64,000 bases of DNA from Hydrangea macrophylla (GCA_033977485.1 CM066998.1:52790274-52854273), one strand, 5' to 3'. Counted from the stretch's first letter, positions 22,457 to 36,200 are shown. The notes: generated from the letters alone by a model not told the origin. Translations and numbers: made by a program.

Positions 22457-24285
22457 AAACGAACCCATTGCGGTAATGGTGAACAAGGCTATTGAGCCGC
22501 ATCACATTGGACCATTTCCATAGACTTTGAGTTTACACAGCCTTGAATTTGACCCATTTCACCATTGATGGTTTAGACCACGTGTGGGTGGTGCATAATT
22601 GAAGCCATAGTCCATAATGTGGTGACCGAATTTTGCCAAACAAGTCCTAGGACAAGAATTCTTAATTGGTCTGAAACAAAAAGGATGTATATCCAATTCC
22701 ATGAGAACAATCCCACGTGCGGCTCTTTGTTTCCTAATCAATTTGGACCATTCCCCAAGCAAGACAAAGGTTTAGGAAACTTGTGGGTTCCCCAAACCTA
22801 TAAATATCCATATGTATAGCGAACATACAATCACAGTTTGCCAAACCTCCGAGGGAACTCTGGCTACGCATCGTAAATTGATTTCTTCTTCCCCCCCCCC
22901 CCCCCCCCTCCCCCCCCTTTTTTTTTTTGGTTATTCTCTTGGCTCCTACTGGAAGACCACATATGCATGTATATATGTATATATATACATAAATACATGT
23001 AACTGTTTTGAGCATCACAGCTTTTTTCCCTTGAAATTAAGGTTTCTAAGAATTAACACAGTTGGGTCTTCTGTTTTGTCAGGGAAATCGGATCTGGTAT
23101 TCAGCTAACTTGGTTAGTAGGATTACATAGTTGCAGATTTTGGGTTGCACTATCTGTTTTGCCTCCTGGGTTGCATTATCTATTTTGCCAGATTAGGTAA
23201 GGCATAACCACTAAGTAGCAACTTGTATTAATTGATTGAATAATTTGGATTACACCACACTTCATTAGGACAGTCTTATTCACATAAGTCCGCCCCAGCC
23301 AGTTGCCTACTTCTTTTCCCAGTAGTACTGAATGATACCAAATCACTTGCATATATGTTCACTGATCAAATATACCCATGAATATTTATTTTATTCAACT
23401 ATGAAGTAGTGTGGATGTCCATAATTGCATGGGACTCCACCCAATGTATGCCAACCCAAAAAGAATTATCAGATGGTGGTTCTTCAATTTGGTTTGAAAA
23501 TTCTTCTCTTTTAATGAGCATTGAAGCTTCGGATTCTTCACTCCAGTGGTTTTTTTTTTCTTATTTCAAGAGCTTGACTTAATTTGCTTCTTCTACAGAT
23601 TCCTTGTGTGTTTTTCGGCCAACTAATCTCAGGAGAAGTCTGCTTCTATTCCACGTTCTCGTAATTTTGTTCCATTGAATTACCCATTCCAGATAAAACA
23701 ACTTTAAACCAATAATTTTTATTTTTTATTTTTTTTTCAGAACAAATCGATAGAAACCCCCTGCACCAATTTTCAAGGTACTAGTGCCCATAGTAATTCT
23801 CCATATAGCATGTTATAACCATGTGAGTAACCGTAGGAAAACCACAAAATCTATGTAGTTATTATTATTATTTTTATTTTATTTTTTTTATTTTTGCTAA
23901 ATGGAGCACAAATATATAATTGCACTGTGATAATCAACTCAAACCCTTGCATGTGTGTTCTCCTAAATTTATTGGACACCTTTTCCAGTATGAAATTTAT
24001 TTTTGCAACTTTCATGCCCATCCAGCTTTATACAAACATGTAGACATTTGTAGTACTGGGCCTAACTTGGAGCTTGAGGTTAATTATTTCAGATCATAGG
24101 GGCTGACTACTAGCACTTCAAATCTGTCCTTACATTCAAGTGGACAATGTTATTTATAATCTGCAGTGTGCATGTATAGATGCATGTGCACATTTAGATA
24201 CCATTCTTCTAAATTGTCAGACTTATTTTGCCCCCAATTAATGTATCTAATGTGATCAGAATCTTGACTCATTTTTATTTAAGAG
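22457..24285 (+). promoter_or_regulatory. Probable promoter and 5' UTR region of the antisense gene in C
   Basis: CCTATAAATATCC (TATAAATA at 22799-22806, + strand) lies upstream of the antisense PMD gene. Downstream come a poly-C/poly-T run (22887-22929), TA-rich sequence (22965-23000) and over 1.2 kb with no long frame before the ATG at 24286. A long 5' UTR intron is possible but I cannot fix its borders. No other gene is seen in this stretch. Confidence 0.4.
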
Positions 24286-27200
24286 ATGGTAGATTGCTCG
24301 ACACAGATTATTTCAAAAGGACCAATTACCCATCGTCGCCAAGGTGTAAGAATTGTGTCGTCTTCATCGAAGGAATTTCCTTTCTTGTCAAAGACCACTA
24401 TTACTGACAAGGGTCGTACACACAAAATTTTGCTAGTTCGTGATCATGCTAAAGAGAGTGAAGCCAATGCAGCACCTTGCCCCTATCACACTCCGGCCAT
24501 TGGAAGCTGCGCTAAAGCCTGGGATCCCACCGACTCAAATCTTTATCAGTTGGAGAGATGGACAAAGACAAAAAGATTGGAGGCGATTTCTTTTAAAGCT
24601 AAAGGCCAGAGGGGTTCTTCCAAAGAGGTACATCTATTGGAGACTAGTCACCATACTCAATCTGCAGACTCAAGCGTTCCTCAGACACTCGGCCATCGTA
24701 TATTTGAGCGTCAAACTCGTTGGACAGACTTTCGATCAACTGGAAACTTCTATCCCTCCGCTGGTTATTGGGAATGGGCAGAGCTTATACTATTTCTCAA
24801 CAAAGAAGCATTGGAGACAACTTGCCTTTATGAAGCCGTACTTGCCTCACTATTTGTATATGATCGTTGTCCAAACATGTTATATGCCTTCTGCGAATCT
24901 TGGTGTCCTACCAACAATTCACTCCATACATTTCTTTATGGGATTTGAAGAATATTGGCGGGCTATCTATTTCTGGAGAATTTTATGATGAAGTGACTCC
25001 TACTTATGAAGAGATCGCTGGTCTTGATGCTGCTCGAGTTCCTGTTCTGCCTTCTAGTTGTCGATTTCTCTTTGCTGTCTACCATATCATAAGGAAGAAA
25101 GATGGTGAATCCGACTCCTCTCGACATCAAGTTGCAGTATGCTCTTGGGTGGACTGGTGGTTTTGTGGTGCCAAGAGTTATGACAATCCCTTTCACCCTG
25201 TTGAAACATCTAGGAATATCAATCGCAGGCGAGACTATCATGTTCCTTCATCTTGTTTCCCTTCAGGTTATATCCACAATCGCTATAGGACGCCCGAAGA
25301 AAATATCATCTTCACGGAGCTGGGAATTAAGGCAAGTGATGAAGATGAAGTTTATTTAGCTGCTTTCTTGGTTACTTGGTTATGCGAGTTCGCATTGCCA
25401 AGTAGTCGCGAAGACTTCATTCGTCCTGAGACTTTCAAAGTGGCTTCTTTCATGGCTAGTGGAGTAAAATTTTGCCTTGCGATACCTGTTCTTGCCAGCA
25501 TCTACAATGGTCTTAATCACATAGCTACTTATATAGATGGTCCTGGGGAGTGTCTTGCTGTTCTACCATGGCATTATGTATACTTGTGGATGGGTACATA
25601 TTTTGGGCTCTACAACATTTCAAAAGATGCTCCTGCCAAGCCACGGATGTGCAGCTACAGAGGTCGATTTCGCCATTTTAATTATGATCAAGCTACCAGT
25701 CGAGATATTTTTCAAAAGTCATGCGATCTAAGCTGACAGACACTAAGGCCGAAGCGATGCAAAACTCACGGACTCATCCAAGAATCGGCTAAGAAAAGAA
25801 GATTTTGAGTATCTTGTGAGCCTTCGTTCATGCTATCTAACACTTAGGAGAGGAAGCCTTTACTTGGTGGAGCCATACAGTCCTCATCGATTTGCTCGAC
25901 AATTTGGGTCTTGCCAGGATCTTCCAGGGACCTTAACACGCGACATTAGAACAGCATCGCTTCGAGAGCTTATGTCACTTTGACGATCCAGTACCTTTAG
26001 GGGACAGTATTCTCAGATATTCATCCCTCGATGGCAGGCTTCACATGACCAACAGTTTGCTTCAAAGCGGTTCGTCAAATGGTGGGAGGAAGCCACGTGT
26101 TCCTATTTTTCCAAGAGCTTAGTTGTCTTGCAAGATAGCCATCGCAATGATTTCAAGCTTATTGACTCTGATCGTCAGAAAGCCAAAGAGAAGTTTCCCC
26201 CTCCTCTAATATTTGAGAATTCTTCAAGTGAAGCTGGTGGAGTCGATGATGACCTCGTGGATGTTTCTCCTTCTACTCGTCCTGGTACTATTCCTGATAA
26301 GGACACAACAGCTACTTCTTCAACTAGTAAAAGGAGTAGGCCAGAATTGATTATTGTTGAAAGCAGTAAAAAGGCAAAAGCCGTGTCTCGAGATGGCCAA
26401 CTTAGCGATCCAGATAGCGATAGGTGCAAACCTCGAAGGAAAAAGAAGGTTAATCAAGCACACACTGCGAAGAAAAAGGAGGATTCTTCTGCACATGGTA
26501 AGGAAATGGCGCTCCAGCTAACAGACAAATTTGGTAAGACTCATACCACTCGTCCCCGTACAATCCGTTTGACAAAGCCTAAAAAGGTATGCACCCCTTT
26601 ACCTTTTCTAATTTTATTTTATCTTTCATATATATATATATATATTCGTTTACTTCCTTCATTTGACTTCATTATTGATGCGCATTTGCAAGGTCTCGGG
26701 AGGTAAATGTTCTTTGCCTGCACCTAATACCATATCAGAGCATGATGATATTCCCCTTGCGAAGATTCTGGAGACCAAGAGAGAAAAACTGGTAGTGGCT
26801 ATCCAAGATGGACATTGCACCTCCAGGCTGATACTTTTATCTAGTGAGTTGTCTATAGGAGATGAGGGCCAACTTCGGCGTGAGGCGAATAAGGTATCAA
26901 ATAAAACATCATTTTTTTACTCAATTCTCCAATTTGACTATCTCTATTGCTAAGACAACTTCCCTTGTACAGATTCAGGACTTGAAAGAGTAGGAAGAAG
27001 CATCAAGCAACATGAATGGTACCTCTATTCTTGAGAATAAAGAAGAACACTCTGCTAATCATGACACTGCCATTGGTTATTGCTCTACCAAAGGTACCGC
27101 AACAAACTTGCAGCAGCAAAAGGAGAAACACATCCCACATCCGAATGTCTCGCTTTCGACCTATTGCCCAAGACGCATTCAATCTACTATTACCGATGAA

Positions 27201-28369
27201 GTTGTAAAACTTATGGGAACATGCCTTTTGGATAGGTTAAAATCCACTCCATTTGAGCATGTTAGCTCTGTAGTCGAGGGAGTGCTTGGAATTTATGATA
27301 GTATCAAAGCACTCAAGGGTGACCCTTCGGTAGGGATGGCAACGGGTCGGAGTTGGTATGGAGTCCCCCTATACCAACTCCTACTCCATTTATTTTCCTC
27401 CTACTCCGACTCCGCCCCGTTCCGTTTAAGTAAAATACCAACTCCTACTCCACTCCTACTCCGTTTACTATCGGGTACTCCTATTATACTCCTACTCCGT
27501 TTGCTAATCACCATTCCAAAATTAAATGCTCTTTTATAATTCAAATCCCACTTATATTTTGGTTTGATTTCCTAAAAATCACTCACGCAAATGATTCTAA
27601 ATTTGTTAATCACAATTTACAAATTAAATATTAATACTAAAGACAAAGAGATGTATATATATGCCTTGATTTTTTTGTAAATAATTGTAACCATGAGGGT
27701 AGTTTAGTAACTTAATGATTTAATCGGGGCGGGGCGGGTTTTAAATGGTAGTATTTCATAGATACCAACTCCGCCCCGACTCCTATAGGGTTTTTGTTTT
27801 TCTATACCAAATCCACTCCTACTCCTATTATAACTCCTCCAAACCCATTCCATTAGGAGCGGATCGGGGCGGAGGTCCAGCGGGGCGGGGAAAATTGCCA
27901 TCCCTACCCTTCGGCATTACAAAAGATCATTGATTCTTATGTTCAAGATGTTAACGCGTATCTCGTTCTTGAAGTTCGTCAAATAGGACGCTTGACTTTA
28001 ACTGATTTGGAAGGCATAAGAGCTGAAGCAACAAAGAACTTGAATGCATCATCCTCTATTCTTGTATCTACAGAATGTCGGCGCATAGAATGTGAAGAGG
28101 CTTTGAAGCGGACCAAGGAAGAGCATGCTATTCTTGAAGAAAAGATGCATTTGGTTCAGCAAAGGCAACTACAACTTGAAGAAGATTTGCACGTGAAGAT
28201 CGCCGAGGTTGATGCCACAAAAGAAGAGGTAGCAAATGTAGAGAAGGCTATGCGAGATGTAGAGGCAACTTCAGTTATTGCTCCGGAAGAGGAAAAGGCC
28301 CTTGAAGAGTTTAGGGGAATGGTGGAGAGTCGGCGAGAGTCTCTTGATCCGCTCAAGTGGATGGATTGA
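24286..28369 (+). pseudogene. Antisense plant mobile domain (PMD) gene of element C
   Basis: It lies opposite to gag-pol, between integrase and the 3' LTR. Frames 24286-24948 and 24867-25736 together form a PMD (aminotransferase-like plant mobile domain): SAGYWEWAELIL, LYEAVLASLFVYDRCPNMLYA, then SLWDLKNIGGLSISGEFYDE and WLCEFALP. A frameshift with small deletion near 24930 and another near 25730 break it. A basic, Ser-rich linker with RKKKK-type signals follows to 26586. Introns are visible: donor AAG|GTATGC at 26586, acceptor TTGCAAG at 26692; donor AAG|GTATCA at 26893, acceptor GTACAG at 26972. The last exon is split by a MITE (27331-27906) and ends in a long Glu/Lys coiled coil (about 28050-28330). 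PMD proteins are known from plant transposons and from the silencing factors MAIN and MAIL1; this copy's role is unknown. Confidence 0.75.
27331..27906. mobile_element. Non-autonomous hAT element (MITE) in the antisense gene of C
   Basis: 576 bp with perfect 12-bp inverted ends TAGGGATGGCAA / TTGCCATCCCTA. The 8-bp target duplication CCCTTCGG flanks it exactly (27323-27330 and 27907-27914), the size expected for hAT. Its ends equal the left end of hAT H at 5967, and both carry GGGGCGG-rich subterminal repeats, so an H-type transposase probably moved it. It has no coding capacity. It interrupts the last exon of the PMD gene. Confidence 0.93.
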
Positions 28370-28957
28370 AGCTTCTTTATTCTAGCTCCTTTATTCATTC
28401 GCTCCTTTTTTTTTTATTTATTTAATTATTATTTTTTATTTTTTATTTTTAAATCAAATATGGACTTTATGGATTTTATTATTTATTCATGCATACTTTG
28501 AATGCACACATGTGGAATTTTGAGATCAGTGAATTTGCGTCAATTGGCACAGGCTTCGACTTGTTCATATATTGTTTCCTCACTTTAAATCCATATTTAT
28601 GATTTTTCAACAGCAAGTACTTATAGCCAATGACAATCAAAGAAAGATGATGTAGTAAAATCAATTGTAGGTAGTGCACCAAAACATTTTCATAGACACT
28701 AATTTATGTTCTTTGGATTCTTTAGAGCCCAAAAGAATCCTCTCCCATCATCATTTTTTTTCTTTTTTTTTTGAGTTGACTGAACTTGGAATGTGCCCAA
28801 GCTGCCTACGTACCCACCAAGGGATCAAGTCATAACGTAGTTCAAAGCAAACTAACAAATTTTTATTTATTTATTTATTTTTATATATATATTTTTATTT
28901 TGTTTTTTTAGGGGCCGTACACAGTTTATACTCATGCAGGCCAGGAGTACGGCATCC
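28370..28957. other. Spacer between antisense gene and integrase of C
   Basis: AT-rich with long T and TTTA runs (28405-28455, 28757-28772, 28860-28915). The PMD gene (+) and gag-pol (minus) converge here, so it should hold both 3' ends. No distinct gene is seen. A purine-rich or terminator motif could not be singled out. Confidence 0.5.
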
Positions 28958-30060
28958 TCATGCATAGTAGCGTTTCAAGAATTTGCCGTTGATAGGACCG
29001 ATTCTCAAGCCATCTTGATCTACCAACTTGTAAGCTCCATTTGTGTATACTTCTTTCCCCACATACGGTCCATCCCACTTTGAGACAAATTTGTTGCCAG
29101 TGCGATGAGTTGTAATGATGGGTCTTCTCACAGCAAGCACCAAGTCTCCAACTTGAAAAGATTGAGGTCGAACCTTTTTGTTGAATGCCTTGGACAAGTG
29201 AGCCTGATAGCATTCCAAGCATTGTTGTGCCTCCAGCTGCTTCTCATCCAGTGCTTCCAATTCCTGCAATCGCAATTGAGCATTGTCTTCTTCCGTGAGA
29301 CCTTCTTGTATTGCAATTCTCAATGATGGGATTTGACTCTCAAGGGGGAGAATTGCTTCCACGCCATACACAAGCGAATATGGAGTAGCCTGAGTAGGTG
29401 TCCGATAAGTTGTTCGGTAAGCCTAAAGTGCCTCCTCAATTCTTTCATGCCAATCCTTTTTGGATTTAGCGACAACCTTCTTCAACAAGTTGCACAACGT
29501 CTTATTAAAAGCTTCTGCAAGTCCATTTTCCAGCGCATTATACGTTGAAGACTTATGTTGCTTGAAGCCAAATTTTTCGCACAAATTGTCCATCAACTTA
29601 TTGTAAAATGGTTTGCCATTATTAGTGATGATATAACGGGGTACGCCATACCGATAGATGATATTGCTCTTGATAAAGTTTACAACATTTTCCTTCTTCA
29701 CTTCTCTAAGTGGGAGAGCTTCAGCCCATTTTAAAAAATAGTCCGTGGCAGCGAGGATGTATAGGTGCCCTGCAGAGGACTTGGTTAGTGGTCCCACAAC
29801 GTCTAGCCCCTATCCGTCAAATGGCCATGAAGAGACTGTAGGATGCAGCGGCTCTGGCGGTTGATGTATGAAATTTGCATGGAATTGACAGGCTTGGCAC
29901 CGTTTCGCGTACTCCATGCAGTCCTTAACCATAGAAGGCCAATAGTAACCCATCCTTTTGGTTTGAAAGTAGAGTTTAGGTCCTGACTGATGGGCACCGC
30001 ATACTCTAGAATGAGCTTCCTCCATTGCATGAATTACTTCCTCCTTTCCTAAGCAACGAA
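28958..30060 (-). pseudogene. pol: Integrase of element C
   Basis: Minus-strand integrase. The zinc-binding part is at 30025-29810 (AHSRVCGAHQSG, then CQACQFHANFIHQPPEPLHP), interrupted by a stop near 29811. The core, 29797-29423, has the first catalytic Asp in AATDYFLKWAEA and the Glu in ENGLAEAFNK. The second Asp is changed: ITNNGKPF where TDNGKPF is usual (codon 29621-29623). After a stop at 29423 the C-terminal part (29371-28958) has MYGVEAILPLE, KVRPQSFQVGDLVL and KWDGPY. It is not functional. Confidence 0.88.
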
Positions 30061-30112
30061 GGAAAAGGCCCTCGAACGACCGTCTGAATAAAGTATCTTT
30101 GTAGTGAATGAA

Positions 30113-30720
30113 TCAAGGTGCTCGCCTTCGTATCTCAGTTTTGTGCAAAAAATCTTCAGGTAACTTCCCATGCTCCAAATAATCAATAATTGGTCGTGTC
30201 CAATCTTCAACATCAATAACAAAAACTGAAATAGTGTTGCTTTCTTCTACTTTGTACTCAGGTAGGTGCGGTAGCACCCATTGACAGCATACTGGGACAC
30301 TTATATTTTCATCCCCAACTAGTGCTAAGGTTGTAGCCAAGTTCGCAAGTGCATCTGCCATTCGATTTTCTTCCCTCAGAACATGATCTAGGAAGACACA
30401 TTCAAATTTGTCAAGCAAGTGACTGGCATATCGAAAGTAAGGTATCGGGTCATCCTTCTTAACCTCATAACGTGTTAGAAGCTGATAGATGACCAACTGC
30501 GAATCTCCATAAATTTCAAGTTGAGGGATTTTCATCTCTATCGCCATTTGAAGTCCAATAATGAGGGCTTGGTATTCAGCAACATTATTTGAACATAACT
30601 CTCCAAGTACCACAGAATAAGGCAACACTTGCTTTTATGGTGAGACAAAGACTACTCCTGCCCCCGCTCCATCAGACCGAGATGAGCCATCGAAAAACAT
30701 CATCCAGGCCTAGAGTATTT
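30113..30720 (-). pseudogene. pol: Archaeal-type RNase H (second RNase H) of element C
   Basis: A second RNase H domain between the classical RNase H and integrase, the hallmark of Tat-lineage elements. Conserved acidic positions lie in FFDGSSRSDGAGAG, NNVAEYQALIIGL, EIYGDSQLVIYQL and REENRMADALANLA. One in-frame stop (near 30637) separates the first strand from the rest. In this lineage the extra domain is thought to supplement or replace the degenerate classical RNase H. Confidence 0.85.
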
Positions 30721-32952
30721 CAATGAAGAATACTTCTTCATCTGGAAAGTCATCGGAAAGCTCCCAATCAGCATGGACGGGATGATCTGCAAGAAAATTT
30801 GCTAGAGCCTGCCCTTTTACTGCCTTTTGCGATATGTAGATAATCTCATATTGATTGAACACCACTGACCATCTAGCTAAGCGCCCAGATAAGACAGGTT
30901 TAGACATAACATACTTTATCGGATCAGCACGAGAGACTAAATGCACCCTGTATGCCTGGAAGTAGTGTCTCAATTTGTTAATGGAGAAGAATAGGGCAAG
31001 GCACATCTTCTCAATAGGTGAGTATTTCAGTTTAATCTCTGTGAGACTTCTGCTCAGATAGTAAAGAGCTCTTTCTTTCCCATCTTCATTCTCTTGTGTA
31101 AGCAAAGCTCCAAGCGACATCTCTTGTGTTGCAACATACAAGATTAATGGCTTTTCAGGTATAGGGGCACCTAACACCGGCGAGTTCAAAAGGTATGCTT
31201 TTATACACTTGAGAGCATTATCACAGGCTTGATCCCATTTAAAAGGGACCTCTTTTTTCATGAGACGATTGAAAGGTTGGCATCGACCTGAAAGATTTGA
31301 TATAAATCATCGTATGAATGCCAAGTGACCTTGTAGGCTTCAAAGTTCTTGCAAATTTCTCGGAATGGGCATTTTTTGAATGGCATCGATTTTAGCTGGA
31401 TCCACTTCAATGCCTCGATGTCGAATAATGAATCCTAAAAATTTTCTGGAGGTTACGCCAAAAGCACATTTAAGAAGATTCATTTTCAATTCGTACTTCT
31501 TAGCCTATTGAACACTGTGCGAAGATCTTGCAGATGGTTTCTCCTATGTTTGGTTTTCACAACCAAATCATCAACGTAGCATTCTACTTGCTTGTGCAAC
31601 ATATCATCAAATATCTTTTGCATGGCTCGTTGATAAGTGGCGCCTGCATTCTTCAAACCAAAAGGCACTACCTTGAAATAGTAGATACCTTTCGGAGTAC
31701 GAAAAGTCGTACATTCTTCATCTATAGGAGACATTCTAATTTGGTTGTACCCAGAAGATCCATCCATAAAAGACAAAGCTTCATATCCAGTAGTTGCATC
31801 CACCATCAGCTCAATTTTTGGTAAAGGAAAGTCATCTTTTGGACATGCTTTATTTAGGTCACGAAAGTTAACACATACACGAATTTGTCCATTCTTTTTC
31901 TTGACAGGGACAATGCTTGAAATCCATGTTGGGTATTTTACTTCCCTAATAAACCCGGCTTCAATAAGTTTATTAACCTCTGTTTCAATTTTTAGAGTGA
32001 GTTCGGGTCTGCACCAATGTTGAGCTTGTTTAATTGGCCGGACACCATTTTTGATGGCAAGACTATGAATTGCCACTTTCGGATCAAGCCCTGGCATCTC
32101 TTTATATGTCCAAGCAAAAAGATCCTTGTACTCCGATAGTAGCTTATGGTATTCTTCTTCTTCTACCATAGTCAAGGAAGCGCTAACAAAGACTGGACGT
32201 GGGTCATCAATATCACCAAGATTCACCTCTTTAAGTTCATCTATTGTTGCTTGTCCACCATCTTCAAGCTCTACCGGAGCATCTTTGACATCATCATTGG
32301 TAGACTCCAAGTCTGAGTCATCTTCCACTGTGATATGGTAGGAAGTAAATGTTTCCTTTGTTGGGACTTCCTTTTCAGAGAGACTTATGTGCATAATAGT
32401 ACTCCTCTTCACTTTAAGATTACTCTCCACGTTGATTATCAAGGATGACTGTCGTTTCATTCGTGAAGGAATAAAACTACGAATTTCTTTATCCTTCGAG
32501 TCTTCATCAAATTCTTCTTGGTGTACCTTCTTAGATGAAACACTTGAACCCCCAAGTCTATCAAACACAGACTTTCTTGGATGAAAGTTCGAAGGTCGTA
32601 CTTGAATACAAGACTCTAACCTTTCAAACACAGAAACACAAGGTTTTGGAGCTTGAATGCAGTCAAACACTGACACTTGACATTCATCTTGCTCTATCTT
32701 TTCTTCAGATTCATTATAATCCTCCACGGTGATGTATTGTGCATCAGCATTGTTCTTTCTTTTCCACTGATAAATTCGAAGTGGTTCTTGAGGAGTGAAG
32801 CCCAAACCTACCTTTGAAATTGGTACCTCGTACCCTCTCTGTCTTAGCCTTTGTTGAGTTTCATTTAAACCATGAACTTTCTCCCCAGTGACTTCTGGAA
32901 TAAGCTTACCCAACAGTGATGGATCTTTGAAGTCATAACCAGAGTTGGCCAA
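30710..32952 (-). pseudogene. pol: Reverse transcriptase and RNase H of element C
   Basis: The longest intact pol frame is 32952-31486. It starts with the long linker that Tat elements have between protease and reverse transcriptase, rich in VFDRLG and Glu/Asp. Reverse transcriptase motifs follow: TWISSIVPVKKKNGQIRVC, ACPKDDFPLPKIELM, FMDGSSGYNQIRM, VVPFGLKNAGATYQRAM and the catalytic YVDD (about 31567-31578), intact. A frame break near 31500 precedes the thumb. RNase H lies at 31261-30710 (YVATQEMSLGALLTQE, ALYYLSRSLTE); its first catalytic Asp is absent, as is common in this lineage. Confidence 0.9.
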
Positions 32953-33239
32953 GAGATTAAATGATTTAGGTTTGAACTTCCCTCCTATTGCTAAGTTTTG
33001 TGATGCTGGGATAAATCCTGAGAAGGGTGAATTGTTAGTAGTGGATTGACTTAATTGAGAGCGGCATTATCAAATTTCCCTTCATGACTCGGAGATCTTC
33101 CTCTTTCAGTTTGTCTATTTGTTTTGCCTTTATATCTTGCACAACGGAGTACTCAACAAACGGGGATTGTCGATCTTTCTTTCGAGCTTTCGGAATCTAC
33201 CGGAGAACTTCAGAAGTAGGACATTTGGCACTAGGCTTT

Positions 33240-36200
33240 TCAACTTGCAGAGAATGGTCGTCTTTGATTTGGGTTTTGCTTTTTTTCTATAGACTCATTT
33301 TCAGCATGCTGCTCAACATCTTGCTCATCTTCTTGGGGCTTTGCTACAAGAGCTTTCGTGGGAAAGACCTCTGGTATTGTGTCACCATCTGAATAAAATT
33401 TTACATCAGCAAAATAGGACTCTGCTTTGGTGAATGGCTTGATATCAGCAGTTACTTTACAAACATCTTCTCCTTTCGGGAACTTGAAACATTGATGGAG
33501 AGTTGATGGAACCACATCGTTCTCGTGCACCCAAGGTCTCCCTAGCAACAAGTTATAGGATGTTTTTGCATCAATTACATGAAACAAAGTGCTTGCTTTC
33601 AATTCCTTGATTTTAAGATCTACCCGGATCATGCCAATAGCTCTTTGACCTCCTTGGTTGAAGCCTTGAATAGTTAAGCGACTCTGGGATAAATCGCTAA
33701 CTAATATTCTGAGCTTTCTTATGGTCGATTTGGGCATGATATTCACTGCTGATCCTCCATCAATAAGGATACGGTTGATCTTTTCTTCACGTATATATCC
33801 ACAGACAAAGAGAGGACGATTGTGTGGTTTAGATCCCAACAGGAGATCATCATCAGTAAAGACAATTACAGCACAACAAGTAGCGCACTTTGTTCTTCGG
33901 CCATTTGGTTGAGTAACTGTTTTTTCATCAAGAGCAAACTCCTCAGGATCTTGTAAAACTTGAATGAATGTTTTCCTTAAGTTTTTAGGAAATTGCAAGG
34001 CAACACTAACACTGAATAATGGCGGTAAATTTTCTAACAACTCTGCAATCACTGATTTAAAAGGAATTGCGCAGGTCTTATCAAAACTTGCAGTAGGAAC
34101 ATTAGGATCAACTTGTACCTCTTTCCTCAAGGACTCATCATCTGACTGGTTGTCGTCATAAGTCACCACATGTACGGCTTCGAATTGTTCACAACCCAAA
34201 AATTCTTTAGGAAAGAATTCTTTTAATGTGACAACGGCACGAGGCTTTTGTACAAACAGCTCCTCAAATTGAGATTTTTCTTCGAATTGAGTCATCCTCA
34301 TTGCGTTTCTGTTGGGACGCCATTGGAAAATTTGTTTTGATTCGTTTCTCTTCGGCTGACTTGGTGGTGAAAGAGAAACAAATCTCCTTTGTCTTCTACG
34401 CCGTGTTATAGTCTCCCATCCTTCGTCATCTGATAATGAGTGCCCATCTCCATTAAATGTCTCAATAGGGTGTTCAAATTTTCTTTGAATCAAGACTGGC
34501 TCAAAGGACCCGAATCTGATGGGTACAAGACTTGCCCCCGGCAGTAAAGTAGGTGGTCTAAGAGCATCTAGTGTGTCGAGAGATTTAGAAGTAACGACAG
34601 TGTGATTTGACTCTTCTACTTCATCATCTAGCAAAATCTTCCTAGCCTTTGCCAAGCCCATGATCTTTTCTTTCAACACGGAGCATTTTTCTATTGGGTG
34701 ACCAACAATACGGTGGTATTTATAGTACTTGGGATCATTGACTTTTCCCATCTCTTCGGGTCGCTTGCATTCTGGCAACTCAATTAACTTATTCTTCAAC
34801 AACTCCTCGAGCATGCTAGCTACATCAGAATCTGGGAGCGGGTACTCTTTTTCTTCCAGCTCTTTTAAGGTAGGTCGGTACGTTTCCTTCTCTTTTTCAC
34901 TATCCTTCTCTTGGCGCCGATCTATAATTTTTTTTTCTTCTTTCTTTTGATTCTTCCCAGTGATCTTCAATGGTGTAGTGTTGACGACCATCGAATCTTT
35001 GGTCATTTTCTTAAAAGGTTTGTCACTTTTACTTACTTCTTTCCTATCTTTCCTTTGGTCACTGACAGGAGATGCTTTACCATGGTTGGCAAGACTAAGC
35101 TCCATGTCATGAGCGGGAGTTGCCAATTCTTCAAAGGTACGAGGCTTGATTCCTTGAAGAATGTAGAGAAGTCCCCAATGCATGCCTTGTGTGCACATCT
35201 CTACAGCAGAAATTTCTGAAAGTCCATCCTTACAATCGAGACTGAGTGTACGCCATCGGTTGATGTAGTCAACAACTGGCTCGTCCTTCCATTGTTTAGT
35301 ACTAGTGAGTTCAATCACGCTTACGGTCTGCCTGCTACTATAGAAGCGATTGAGAAACTCACGTTCTATTTGTTCCCAACTATCGATCGACTCTGGCTCC
35401 AAGTCAGTATACCAATCAAAAGCATTCCCCTTCAATGAGCAAACAAATTGTTTGACAAGGAGATTACCCTTAGTGCCAGCATTGTTGCAGGTTTCAACAA
35501 CGTGGGCGACGTGTTTCCATCGAAATGCTGGAACTTGGGAGGTTGACATCCGCTTGGCATTCGCATGTAATCAATCCTCTTTGTGTAAGGCTTAGCGTAC
35601 ATGAGCGAACTTTGGGATGGCCCTCCATATTGTGCTCTAATAGTGTCAACTATCATGTCTTGTAATTGTTGGACTGATAGAGAACCAATTGAATGAGATT
35701 GCGTAACTTGATTCATTATTGGCATTGTAACTGACTTTTGTAGAGTCACCTCTTCCTTTTTGGTTTGGGAAGTAAATCCAGGAGGATGGGATAGATCTTG
35801 GCTAGACGCACCATCCTGCTGAACTTCCAACCTATCCATGAGTTTGGCAATCTGTAGATCCTTTTCTTCCACCATTCTCTTCAAATCTTCGATCGCCTGA
35901 TGCATCTGAGTCAGTTGTTCATCTGTTGCACTGGTCATAAAAGCAGGCATGGTGATGGAAGTTGTGGATGTGGGGGAATGACTGTACCCATAAGAAGAAT
36001 CTTTTATTGCATTGCCAAAACATGAATCTGAGCATGAACCAGAACATAAAAATTCATCTGAGATGGAATGGGTAAACTCTTCTTCTAAATAGGAATTTTT
36101 CCTAACAGATGCAGATTTCCCCGCAACATTTTTCTTCAAGAAATCCAGGGTGATCACCGGTTGCCATTCAAAACCTTGTTGGGCTAGAGCTTTAGATCTG

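Noticed and set aside
31528..35219. Many + strand frames inside C's gag-pol
   Set aside because: Shadow frames of the minus-strand polyprotein; none has independent motifs.
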